DNA of 21,820 nucleotides, from assembly GCA_002493325.1 (NCBI GenBank), contig DKYL01000013.1:1-21820 (forward strand), read 5' to 3'. Numbering within the stretch: the first letter of the stretch is position 1; the number at the start of each line of letters is the position of its first letter. Made by a program: the position numbers and the translations under genes. Below the pieces are notes generated by a model. The model had not been told where the DNA came from and searched no databases. It was given only the letters and a program-made list of their open reading frames with translations. Of this stretch, positions 15,001 to 21,436 are shown in pieces. Origin of the DNA: Ruminococcaceae bacterium UBA7101 (lineage in GTDB: Bacteria > Bacillota > Clostridia > Oscillospirales > Acutalibacteraceae).

Positions 15001-15290
15001 AACCAGTATGCACCGATTTCTATAACGCCGTTTTCAATAACTACGCTTTTAATTTGAGAACGGTATGTGGTATACCAGGGTGCTCTTTTGAAGTTGCTGT
15101 TGGCATAACCTGCACCTCTTCCTGAGCCTTTTACCGTGAATACACCTGTATCTGTGTCAAGGGTGCAGCTTAAATCGCCGCTGGTGAAGTTTCTTGTCGC
15201 AGCGTAGCTGATGGTTGTAAAGCCTACTAAAGATGTCATCAAAACAGCTATGCTTAAAAATATAGAAAGCAATTTTTTTGATTTCTTCAT
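12048..15290 (-). CDS. Secreted LRR, half-dockerin and GH30 glycoside hydrolase
   Basis: A 1080-residue exported protein. A signal peptide fills about residues 1-30 (KKSKK, then a hydrophobic core, ending SYAA). BspA-type leucine-rich repeats follow to about 420 (units such as DCANLQSVTIADSVDTIG). Around 430-505 is a cysteine-paired segment (PTCTDVG, FCAYC, TCSSCG), and at 529-540 a single dockerin-like calcium loop, DLYNDGFINAKD. The GH30 barrel starts near 575 (TIDGFGASGAWW), with acid/base Glu740 in INEPEW and nucleophile Glu872 in CTEYCQM, and a C-terminal beta-sandwich. GH30 enzymes cleave beta-glycans such as beta-1,6-galactan, glucan or xylan; the substrate is undecided. A TTG at 15305 is in frame, but GAGGT 8 bp before ATG 15290 favours the latter. 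Confidence 0.9.
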   Translation of the reverse strand: MKKSKKLLSIFLSIAVLMTSLVGFTTISYAATRNFTSGDLSCTLDTDTGVFTVKGSGRGAGYANSNFKRAPWYTTYRSQIKSVVIENGVIEIGAYWFYDCANLQSVTIADSVDTIGDCCFRECTSLQNITLPKNCSWYYKELFLDCTSLKWAVMPESNNTSNYSGKLPDGTFKGCTSLEEVYIGSGHTAIDANAFYECKSLHGVIWNSGSITNVGTDALNSVPNSCLFFSKDNALGDWAKSFNKSANSINGSCSSEGTLAYSLDTNDRAMRLNFSGSGTMTSTPWTNYRYLIKDISFADTDNTYTIAYNAFNGAQNLATVIFNNNCPGTLTIGDGAFQNCTASTYWLDIPKNCTSIGSNAFNNTNFNWVKFYSPKLTIPADAFGTGYARFYGLHDSGAYDFYKAGKANGANWEYHCLADADGSVTDPNARHEYTTKTIAPTCTDVGRDEIFCAYCDSGILQKNFTQSTGHTYINGVADNNGMILYTCSSCGQNNLQINPMHLLSLFNTHISLAEDTPAFNQSNYLAEFDLYNDGFINAKDYGLLNTAAETYMDTLMNDGLNFINKGTTVDTTTTYQTIDGFGASGAWWAQDVGRWSDEQIDRVTELLYGESGAGLDIYRYNLGGGSENDPYIGDWRRRAEDFLSPTSNINDASTYDWTADAAAQKVLASVKKANPDFKLTLFSNSAPVSLTDNGKAYCSNGVKQNLSESNYRSFANYVVNCAEHFIDEGYNVTSVSPINEPEWDWAADGNGYCSQEGCHFTAEAARTFYNNYMVPSLKASSKLNGKVNLSVWECAQLNHSNSDLYKKFLPNMFSSQAPIIGTNYAKNNANIRDYCNSLDTHSYWASTSDRNTVASDISGSNYSAIEEVRCTEYCQMTNDGSSGCYNYHTQEGQYVDGNGIGMYYALALADIMHQDLTILNAVEWDWWTACSGGIYPDGLIYVDYDNPDNIQTAKRLWVMGNYAKFIQEGAKRVKVTTGSALGKNLKTEKTYGDDKINYIEQSAYVNPDGSIVIVYINNSDTDEYTYINPGSNSQASSFESYVTDAGRNLEKYQSGTFSADKLSSMLTIIPAKSVTTVVLK

Positions 15291-15322
15291 TCTATTATAC
15301 CTCAATTAAATTAATCATTTTC

Positions 15323-15351
15323 ATTATATATAACAGATAATTATAAATCAA
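15323..15351 (-). promoter_or_regulatory. Promoter of the GH30 gene
   Basis: On the minus strand TTGATT (15351-15346), 17 bp, TATAAT (15328-15323). The leader would be about 25 bases. It is divergent from the bioY promoter, with about 60 bp between the two -35 boxes. Confidence 0.75.
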
Positions 15352-15389
15352 CTTATTTTGTATAAATACGTCGAATAATGTATTGTTAA

Positions 15390-15421
15390 TTGTAAACCTA
15401 AAAGAAAATTTTAGTTGACAA
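15390..15421 (+). promoter_or_regulatory. BirA operator of bioY
   Basis: TTGTAAACC (15390-15398), 14 bp, AGTTGACAA (15413-15421). This matches the known Firmicutes BirA site (TTGTAAACC, 14-15 bp, GGTTTACAA) well in the left arm and at six of nine positions in the right arm. The right arm contains the -35 box TTGACA, so bound BirA should block polymerase. birA itself lies 1.6 kb away and has the DNA-binding domain. Confidence 0.8.
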
Positions 15422-15443
15422 TGTTTCGGCTTAGTGGAATAAT
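15415..15443 (+). promoter_or_regulatory. bioY promoter
   Basis: A perfect TTGACA at 15415-15420, 17 bp, and AATAAT at 15438-15443. Transcription would begin near 15450, so the leader is only about 16 bases, nearly all of it the ribosome binding site AAAGGAGGT. Confidence 0.75.
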
Positions 15444-15465
15444 CTTGCAAAGGAGGTACAGTATT

Positions 15466-16008
15466 ATGACTGAAGAAAAAGCAAAAAAGAAAAAATTTAA
15501 AACAATTGATATTGTCTATATCGGATTATTTGCTGCTTTAATTGCAGTTTGTGCGTGGATTTCAATACCTATGACCGTATCCTTTACTTTGCAGACCTGT
15601 GCGGTGTGTCTTACAGCAGGCTTGCTGGGCTGGAAAAGGGGAACGCTGACCGTTCTTGTTTATATTCTGCTTGGTATGGTTGGATTGCCTGTGTTCACGG
15701 GCTTCAAAAGCGGAATCGCCGCTGTTACGGGACCCACAGGCGGTTACATTGTCGGTTTTATTTTTACTGCTCTGATTGTGGGCTTGGCTGCTGACAGGCT
15801 GGGCAAAAGGCTTTGGGTAAATATTTTGTTTATGGCAATCGGAATACTGGTTTGCTATCTGTTCGGAACGGTGTGGTTTATGATTGCATATAAGGTAACA
15901 TTCGTTTCAGCCCTGACTACCTGCGTTATTCCGTTTTTAATACCCGATGCAGTAAAAATTGCTGTTGCGGCAATTCTGGTTAACAGATTAAAAAAATTTG
16001 TAAAATAA
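15466..16008 (+). CDS. bioY: Biotin transporter substrate-binding subunit
   Basis: A 180-residue membrane protein, the S component of an ECF-type biotin transporter. After a lysine-rich N-terminus come about six helices, including IDIVYIGLFAALIAVCAWIS, the family motif VSFTLQTCAVCLTAGLLG, YILLGMVGLPVFTGF, and GPTGGYIVGF, the BioY hallmark. The open frame extends back to 15415, but that is the promoter; AAAGGAGGT at 15449-15457 fixes the ATG at 15466. No energy-coupling subunits lie nearby, so it presumably shares a common ECF module (group II). Biotin-dependent repression by BirA is expected from the operator. No terminator is visible after it, and GH43 follows 72 bp later. Confidence 0.95.
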   Translation: MTEEKAKKKKFKTIDIVYIGLFAALIAVCAWISIPMTVSFTLQTCAVCLTAGLLGWKRGTLTVLVYILLGMVGLPVFTGFKSGIAAVTGPTGGYIVGFIFTALIVGLAADRLGKRLWVNILFMAIGILVCYLFGTVWFMIAYKVTFVSALTTCVIPFLIPDAVKIAVAAILVNRLKKFVK

Positions 16009-16021
16009 ACAAAAAATACTA

Positions 16022-16050
16022 TTGTAATAATCGTTTCCGTATATTATAAT
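16022..16050 (+). promoter_or_regulatory. Promoter of the GH43 gene
   Basis: TTGTAA (16022-16027), 17 bp, TATAAT (16045-16050). The spacer contains AATCGTTTCC (16029-16038), which fits the core but not the ends of a CcpA cre site and also resembles LacI-family half-sites, so carbon-source control is possible but weakly supported. Confidence 0.65.
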
Positions 16051-16080
16051 ATCAAAAATTAATTTTTAAGGAGTTTCTCT

Positions 16081-17028
16081 ATGCATCTTTTAAAAATTGA
16101 TAAAGATAATTATATCGGTCAGGCAGATCCGTTTATTTTTGAATCAGGTGGAAGATATTATATTTATACCACAGGTCACGACGGCATTTATGCTTATCAT
16201 GCAGACGATTTGTTTGAAGGCTGGGAGTTTGCAGGCAGAGTAATGACTGTGCCCGATCATACGGATTTCTGGGCACCGAGTGTGATTGAGCTTGACGGAA
16301 AATTCTATATGTACAACTCAATTGAAATATATGATGATAAGCCGGACAAGGGCGGTCACAGGGGCGCAATGTTTGTTTCAGAGGCGGATAACCCCCTTGG
16401 TCCGTTTACTAATGCAACACAGCTTCTTCATCCTTTTTCAATTGACTCACACGTTGTGAAAAATGAGGCAGGTCTTTTTATTTTCTATTCAACCAACAGG
16501 TTTGAGGGTGACAGAATAGGCACATATATTGTTGTTGATAAAATGACAGACCCTTACCACGCAGAGGGAAATCCTGTTACGGTTATTGAGCCTACACTCG
16601 ATGAGGATATTTACAGACGTGACAGATATAAAAAAGGTCAGCACTGGCACACAATTGAGGGTGCATTCTACTTTAAAGAGGGTGACTGGCAGTATGTAAT
16701 GTATTCAGGCAACTGCTTTGAACAGCCTACATACTATATCGGATATGCCCGTGCTAAGACCGATGAAACCGATTTGAGAAAAATTAAGTTTGAAAAGTAT
16801 CCTGATGAGAACACATATCATCCTGTTATTGCGGCAAATGAATTTGAGGAGGGCACAGGTCATCACTCCATGATTAAAAAGGATGGTCAGTGGTATGCAG
16901 TCTATCACGCAAGAGATTATGATGACGGCTTGAATGCCAGTGCTTTTGACGCAAGAAATGCAAGAATCTGCAGACTGAATGTTAAAGACGGAATTATAAC
17001 CGCCGAGAGATACAAGGATAAAGTTTAA
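16081..17028 (+). CDS. Cytoplasmic GH43-family glycoside hydrolase
   Basis: A 315-residue five-bladed beta-propeller enzyme. The three GH43 residues can be placed: the general base Asp16 in GQADPFIF, the pKa-modulating Asp122 in FSIDSHVV, and the acid Glu193 in TIEGAFYF. Internal blade motifs such as GRYYIYTTG, FWAPSVIELDGKFYMYNS and GQWYAVYHARD repeat through the protein. GH43 enzymes remove arabinose or xylose from plant polysaccharide fragments. There is no signal peptide, so this one should act on oligosaccharides already taken up. AAGGAG lies 7 bp before the ATG. No sugar transporter is adjacent. It ends at a two-way terminator facing birA. Confidence 0.88.
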   Translation: MHLLKIDKDNYIGQADPFIFESGGRYYIYTTGHDGIYAYHADDLFEGWEFAGRVMTVPDHTDFWAPSVIELDGKFYMYNSIEIYDDKPDKGGHRGAMFVSEADNPLGPFTNATQLLHPFSIDSHVVKNEAGLFIFYSTNRFEGDRIGTYIVVDKMTDPYHAEGNPVTVIEPTLDEDIYRRDRYKKGQHWHTIEGAFYFKEGDWQYVMYSGNCFEQPTYYIGYARAKTDETDLRKIKFEKYPDENTYHPVIAANEFEEGTGHHSMIKKDGQWYAVYHARDYDDGLNASAFDARNARICRLNVKDGIITAERYKDKV

Positions 17029-17037
17029 TATCAAATG

Positions 17038-17069
17038 AAAAACACCATTGCAGAAGCAATGGTGTTTTT
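17038..17069. terminator. Bidirectional terminator between GH43 and birA
   Basis: AAAAACACCATTGC (17038-17051) and GCAATGGTGTTTTT (17056-17069) form a perfect 14-bp stem with an AGAA loop. The A run at one end and T run at the other serve both converging genes. Confidence 0.92.
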
Positions 17070-17082
17070 CTATGTCTTCTTA

Positions 17083-18024
17083 TTATATTTTTCTGATACT
17101 GATTTCACCGCTTCTGAGCACTGTGCGTTCTCCGCTCTCAAGCTCAACCTCAAGTCCGCCTGCTTCATCAATCGCAATCGCTGTTGCAGGTGTTGCCTCG
17201 CCGTTTTTTATGAATCTGATTTTTTCACCTATCACAAGGGAATGGCTGCGGTAATAGTCAATAAAGCTTTTTATGTCCCCTTTAGCGATTTTTGTAAGCT
17301 CATTGCAGACCTCGGCAATCAAAAGACTTCTGTTGATTTTTTCGTTCAGACAGCCTGCATTTTCAACCTCGTCAGGGAAATCGTCGGTATTAATATTTAT
17401 ACCGATGCCGATGATAACATTGGTGACGATGCCCTCCTCAAAATTCGTGATTGCCTCTGTTAAAATTCCGCAGATTTTTTTGCCGTCAAGATAAACGTCA
17501 TTGACCCATTTGATTTTTGGCTTTTTATCAGTTGTTTTTTCAATCGCCTTGCACACGGCTACGGCGGCTGCGGTAGTTGCTGTAACGGCATTTTGCAGGG
17601 GTAGCAGCGGATTTAATACAAGAGAAAAATATACGCCTGTACCTGACGGGGAATAAAAGCTTTTTCCCTGTCTGCCTCTGCCTGCACTCTGCTGCTCGGC
17701 AACAACTAAAAATTCTCCGTTTCTGCCCTCGGCAAGCAAACGCTTGCAGCAGTTGTTGGTGCTGTCAATGGTCGGATAATATATGACTTCAATATCATTA
17801 TTTATGTATTTCTTAATGCTCGGTGCAGAAATAATATTGCCGTTTTCAATAAGCTTATAGCCTTTGTTTGTAACAGCATCTATTTCATAGCCTTCATTAA
17901 TAAGACTTTTAATACTTTTCCAAACAGCGGCACGGCTTTTGCCGAATTTTTTTGCCAACTCTTCTCCGCTTATATAGTCTGTTGTGTTTAACAGTGCAAA
18001 AATGATTTCATCCTTTAGTGCCAT
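17083..18024 (-). CDS. birA: Bifunctional biotin ligase and biotin repressor
   Basis: A 313-residue BirA that attaches biotin to carboxylases and, as biotinyl-AMP-bound dimer, represses biotin genes. The winged helix is at about residues 5-60, with recognition region GEELAKKFGKSRAAVWKSI. The central ligase domain shows the adenylate loop SAGRGRQGKSF (113-123), GTGVYFSL, and KWVNDVYLDGKKICGIL with the catalytic Lys172, followed by the small C-terminal domain. The presence of the DNA-binding domain shows it is the regulator, which fits the operator before bioY. AAGGAG lies just before the ATG. It is downstream of degV on the same strand, separated by a terminator; no good -35 was found for a separate promoter. 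Confidence 0.96.
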   Translation of the reverse strand: MALKDEIIFALLNTTDYISGEELAKKFGKSRAAVWKSIKSLINEGYEIDAVTNKGYKLIENGNIISAPSIKKYINNDIEVIYYPTIDSTNNCCKRLLAEGRNGEFLVVAEQQSAGRGRQGKSFYSPSGTGVYFSLVLNPLLPLQNAVTATTAAAVAVCKAIEKTTDKKPKIKWVNDVYLDGKKICGILTEAITNFEEGIVTNVIIGIGININTDDFPDEVENAGCLNEKINRSLLIAEVCNELTKIAKGDIKSFIDYYRSHSLVIGEKIRFIKNGEATPATAIAIDEAGGLEVELESGERTVLRSGEISIRKI

Positions 18025-18056
18025 TGTTTACTCCTTTTTTAAGACAGGTTTACAAT
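18023..18056 (-). promoter_or_regulatory. Candidate BirA operator over the birA start
   Basis: On the minus strand ATTGTAAACC (18056-18047), 14 bp, AGTAAACAAT (18032-18023). The first arm is identical over ten bases to the bioY operator arm, and the spacing is the same 14 bp. The second arm overlaps the birA start codon and the spacer holds the ribosome binding site. This suggests negative autoregulation. Confidence 0.6.
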
Positions 18057-18059
18057 CCG

Positions 18060-18099
18060 AATAATATAAAGGTGCTTTGAGCCGCAGCTCTCAGCACCT
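18060..18099 (-). terminator. Terminator of degV
   Basis: AGGTGCT (18070-18076) pairs with AGCACCT (18093-18099), and an inner GAGC/GCTC pair closes a CGCA loop. On the minus strand TTTATATTATT follows. It starts a few bases after the degV stop codon at 18105. Confidence 0.75.
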
Positions 18100-18104
18100 G
18101 ATAT

Positions 18105-18956
18105 TTATTTTCTGATATAAAATATTGCTAAGGTTTTAGGACCGCAGTGTGATGATATTGTACAGCCTGCATCTGCCGTGATAACCTCGGCAAATTTGTT
18201 TTTACCCTCAATCATACCTTTTGCAAAGCTGAGTATTTCGGGATTAATGTCACCGCTGTTGGCTATTACTACTCTTGCAGGGTCAATTTTGTTGATATCC
18301 TTCAGGCTGTCGCTGATATATTGCTTATATACCAGATCTATTTTTCCTCTGTATTTTTTTGCAACATCGAGCCTGCCGTTTTCATCAACAGCAATGCTTG
18401 GCTTGATACCAAGCACATTGGCACTGAATTTAGCAACGCCTGAGCACCTTCCGCCCTTGTGGAGATATTCAAGGTTATTTAAAACAAAGGTGGTGCTTAC
18501 CTTAGGCACAAGGGAGTTAACACGGTTATATATCCTTTTTGCGTCAAAGCCCTTAGCCCTGAAATCACAAGCCTTTAATACAAGAAGACCCATTGCCGTG
18601 CAAAGACTTTTTGAATCAATGCAGTATACGTCATCAAATTCTGCTGCGGCAATACAGGCATTCTGATAGCTGGATGATATGGCAGAGCTTAAACCGATGT
18701 GAACAACAGCCTTGCCCTGCTCAACAAACTCTCTGAAAACGGAACTGTACTGTGCAGGTGTTACAGCAGAGGTCTTAGGTAAATCGCCTGTTTTGTTAAC
18801 ATATGCATAAATGTCCTGCGGGAAAATATCCACACCGTCTGAATAGGCTTTATCCCCTAACAGAATAGATAACGGCAGAATGGTAATATTATTTTTTTCA
18901 ATCAGGTAATCAGGCAAATCACAGGTTGAATCTGCCGTAATCATAACTTCTTTCAA
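18105..18956 (-). CDS. DegV family fatty acid-binding protein
   Basis: A 283-residue DegV protein. The family binds fatty acids, and its FakB members hand them to the kinase FakA. Motifs run in order: ITADSTCDLP at the N-terminus, LPKTSAVTPAQY, the lipid-head-group contact GLSSAISSSYQNA, YCIDSKSLCTAMGLLV, and LEYLHKGGRCS. The frame is open to 19046, but the predicted promoter lies at 19015-19043, inside that stretch. I choose TTG at 18956 because it puts the conserved ITADST at the usual distance from the N-terminus and AGAGAG precedes it by about 7 bp; ATG at 18944 would cut too close. The leader can form a CGGGAT/ATCCCG hairpin at 18986-19004. No fakA is in the window. Confidence 0.9.
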   Translation of the reverse strand: MKEVMITADSTCDLPDYLIEKNNITILPLSILLGDKAYSDGVDIFPQDIYAYVNKTGDLPKTSAVTPAQYSSVFREFVEQGKAVVHIGLSSAISSSYQNACIAAAEFDDVYCIDSKSLCTAMGLLVLKACDFRAKGFDAKRIYNRVNSLVPKVSTTFVLNNLEYLHKGGRCSGVAKFSANVLGIKPSIAVDENGRLDVAKKYRGKIDLVYKQYISDSLKDINKIDPARVVIANSGDINPEILSFAKGMIEGKNKFAEVITADAGCTISSHCGPKTLAIFYIRK

Positions 18957-19014
18957 AATATCACTCTCTAAAACAGTAATTGTGACGGGATATGCTGAAT
19001 CCCGATTTTCACAG

Positions 19015-19043
19015 ATTATAGCACAAAGTAAAAATATAATCAA
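19015..19043 (-). promoter_or_regulatory. degV promoter
   Basis: On the minus strand TTGATT (19043-19038), 17 bp, TATAAT (19020-19015). There is no terminator before it, so read-through from the upstream operon is also possible. Confidence 0.75.
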
Positions 19044-19074
19044 CAAAAATAGAATAGTGTTTATTATTAATTTA

Positions 19075-20325
19075 TTATTTGCCGAAAATAATCTGAACTC
19101 TGCCTAATTTGTCACGGTCATAGGTTTTATCAAAATAAATATAAAGCGTATTATCCCTGATTGCACCTGAATATGAAATATCGTCTTTTCCGTCATTTAT
19201 CAAAACAGAAAATCTGCCCTCATCAAGCATTGTCTTGTCAAAGCTGAAGCCCTCTTTCGGAGTTATGGACACTCCGTTTTGAGAGAAAATTATATGGTCT
19301 GCATTTTTTATATCGCTTACTTCGCCTGCAAGTCTTTGCTGTGAATGAATTGCTGAAGTGCTCACAGTAAAGCTTGTATCAATTGATTTTAATACCTTGC
19401 TGTTGCTGGATGATGCCGGGCTTGTGTTATTGATTGTATAAGCCCAGTTTTCTTTTGCTGTTTCACGAGGATCTGAAACTTTATATTCTTCAAGTGTTTC
19501 AAAGCTGATTGTTTTTGGTTTTACTCGGAATTCGCCGTCGGCTATCATCATTTCCGTATGAATATTTCCGATGTGATGATTTTCGGTTGATTCATTGTAA
19601 TTTACAATAACCTGTATATCGAGCGTTATTGTTCCGTCCTCTAAAATATTATAGACACCAAGACCGCGGTTATACTTTAAAATGGTATAATACTGCTTTT
19701 TTGTGTCGCACAGTGCCTGTGCATAGCTGACATATTTATTATCTGTTAAGCCTGTTTCCTCATTATAGGTTATATTTTCATCGAAGTCATTCATTGCGAA
19801 CTGAAGGAATTTTTTTGTCTTAAGCTGTGTTACTTCAAATTTAATGGCACTGTTGAAAACATCCTTCCATGTGCTTTCTCGGGCAATGGAATATTCAAGC
19901 TTTTTAACGCCGTCAACGGTTTTCGGAGTAATAAGATAAAGCTCGTAGGAATAAACGGTTTTGCCTGTTACTCTGTTTGAGTTGTCAACTACCTTGATAA
20001 TCAGTTCCTTACTGCCGTCGCCGTCAAAGTCATTATAATAAAGCTCGGGAGTAGCTATGGCAATCGCTTTTTTCCAGCTTGAAAATTCAAGCTCTGTATT
20101 ATCGGCAGATACAAGTGTTGCGGTTTGTCCGTCAAAAAACAACTTGTAACCGCTTTCCTTATTTTCTGCAATTAACTCTTTTTTTAAAGGCTCAGTGCTG
20201 TTTGATTTTGTAATTACATTCTCCGCATGATTTTCCTGTGCTTTCTTGTTTTTATAGCTGACAGAAAATGCAAAGGCAATTACAACTGCAATCAGCACTG
20301 CAATTAATGGTAATATTTTTTTCAT
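19075..20325 (-). CDS. Membrane-anchored protein of unknown function with a DxDxDG loop
   Basis: I do not recognise a known family. The 416-residue protein has one N-terminal membrane helix (about residues 4-22) without a lipobox, a Lys/Asn/Glu-rich linker to about 55, then a beta-rich outer domain. Residues 97-107 read YYNDFDGDGSK, with Asp99, Asp101, Asp103 and Glu107 spaced as in calcium loops of VCBS/FG-GAP type, followed by strand ELIIKVV. A Ser/Asn-rich linker (about 307-316) leads to a C-terminal beta domain. The ATG directly follows the stop codon of the HAD gene (TAAATG), with AAGGA 8 bp upstream, so the two are co-translated. A role at the cell surface is all that can be inferred. 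Confidence 0.8.
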   Translation of the reverse strand: MKKILPLIAVLIAVVIAFAFSVSYKNKKAQENHAENVITKSNSTEPLKKELIAENKESGYKLFFDGQTATLVSADNTELEFSSWKKAIAIATPELYYNDFDGDGSKELIIKVVDNSNRVTGKTVYSYELYLITPKTVDGVKKLEYSIARESTWKDVFNSAIKFEVTQLKTKKFLQFAMNDFDENITYNEETGLTDNKYVSYAQALCDTKKQYYTILKYNRGLGVYNILEDGTITLDIQVIVNYNESTENHHIGNIHTEMMIADGEFRVKPKTISFETLEEYKVSDPRETAKENWAYTINNTSPASSSNSKVLKSIDTSFTVSTSAIHSQQRLAGEVSDIKNADHIIFSQNGVSITPKEGFSFDKTMLDEGRFSVLINDGKDDISYSGAIRDNTLYIYFDKTYDRDKLGRVQIIFGK

Positions 20326-20937
20326 TTACTCAGTCCTTGTGTGGTATACGTCATCATATTTGAATAAAACTTTTTCGCTTTTAACGATATGGTAGCATTT
20401 TCCGTTTGCCAAAGAAAAAATAGGTCCGTCATGCTTTAGTGAATCACTGTAAACATCAATTACATGGATTTCATTTTTATCAAATTCAAGATAAAGCCGT
20501 TTAACCTTCTCCTCATCACGACAGTTTTCGCCTATAATAGCGCCTGTTTTCCTGTTGTGCCTGGTGCAGATCAGCTTTTCAAAGCCCAGTCTTTTCTGAA
20601 TTTCCTCAAGCAGAAAATCGGGTGATGCACTGATTACAACTGCATATCTCTTTCTGTCTGCAAACCATTTATGTACTTCGTTTTCGTGCTTGTTCCAGAA
20701 CCCGTTAACAGCTTTTTTCAGCGGAATAAACGGAACGAATAAAAAGCAAAGCTTTTTAAAATCCGTAAAGCTGATGATTTTCATAAGCATCAAAAGCAAG
20801 GCAATTAATAGAACAGGGGCTGCAAAGGGCAGCAGCAAAAACAAATAAGGATAGTGAAGCAGACAGTAGACAGCAAAGAGTGAGCCGCTGTCAAACGGAA
20901 CGATAGTTCCGTCAAAGTCATAAATATCAATCTCCAT
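20326..20937 (-). CDS. HAD-IB family phosphatase with a hydrophobic insert
   Basis: A 203-residue phosphatase. Motif I is DIYDFDGT with nucleophile Asp7 and Asp9; motif II is VVISASPDFLLEEI; motifs III/IV lie around KVKRLYLEF and DVYSDSLKHDGP. Between the nucleophile and the rest, residues 20-58 are strongly hydrophobic (YLFLLLPFAAPVLLIALLLM) and could dip into the membrane. Phosphatidylglycerophosphate phosphatase PgpC has a similar arrangement, so a lipid-phosphate substrate is a reasonable but unproven guess; a SerB-like role is the alternative. Its ATG overlaps the dCMP deaminase stop by one base, and the next gene follows without a gap. Confidence 0.82.
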   Translation of the reverse strand: MEIDIYDFDGTIVPFDSGSLFAVYCLLHYPYLFLLLPFAAPVLLIALLLMLMKIISFTDFKKLCFLFVPFIPLKKAVNGFWNKHENEVHKWFADRKRYAVVISASPDFLLEEIQKRLGFEKLICTRHNRKTGAIIGENCRDEEKVKRLYLEFDKNEIHVIDVYSDSLKHDGPIFSLANGKCYHIVKSEKVLFKYDDVYHTRTE

Positions 20938-21434
20938 TATATTCCCTCTTTGTTGAAATCAATGGTTATCGCTTTGTCTGACTCAAAGGGAGTGAGTGTT
21001 ATGCCTGCACAGGTTAACATCCTTTTGCTTGCTTTAACCAAATCGTCCTCTGCGTATTTATCACTTATGTAAATAACCTCTTTAATTCCGCTTTGGATGA
21101 TTGCCTTTGCACATTCATTGCAGGGGAAGAGTGCCACATATATGCGGCAGCCTTTAAGGCTGTTTCCCCCGGCATTCAAAATAGCGTTAAGCTCTGCGTG
21201 GCAGACATAAGGATATTTTGTGTCGCTGTTTTTTTCAGCAGTTCTATCCCAAGGAAATTCATCATCACTGCAGCCACGCGGAAGACCGTTATAGCCTACG
21301 GACATAATTTTGTTGTCATCATTTACAATACAGGCACCAACCTGTGTGCTGGGGTCCTTGCTTCTTTGTGATGCAAGAATTGCAACACCCATAAAATATT
21401 CATCCCAGCTTATATATCCTTCTCTTTTCGACAT
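20937..21434 (-). CDS. dCMP deaminase (ComEB-type)
   Basis: A 165-residue zinc-dependent deaminase converting dCMP to dUMP for thymidylate synthesis. Zinc ligands and catalytic Glu are in CHAELNAIL (His79, Glu81) and FPCNECAK (Cys105, Cys108). SKDPSTQVGACIV at 25-37 and VGYNGLPRGC at 47-56 are the family's substrate-loop motifs. Full length for the group, which includes B. subtilis ComEB. It starts 2 bp after the mrp stop codon and overlaps the HAD gene by one base, so it lies in the middle of a four-gene unit. Confidence 0.93.
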   Translation of the reverse strand: MSKREGYISWDEYFMGVAILASQRSKDPSTQVGACIVNDDNKIMSVGYNGLPRGCSDDEFPWDRTAEKNSDTKYPYVCHAELNAILNAGGNSLKGCRIYVALFPCNECAKAIIQSGIKEVIYISDKYAEDDLVKASKRMLTCAGITLTPFESDKAITIDFNKEGI

Positions 21435-21436
21435 AA

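Noticed and set aside
17035..17463. Open frame of 142 codons on the plus strand after the GH43 gene
   Set aside because: It begins within the terminator hairpin and runs opposite the C-terminal part of birA; a shadow frame.
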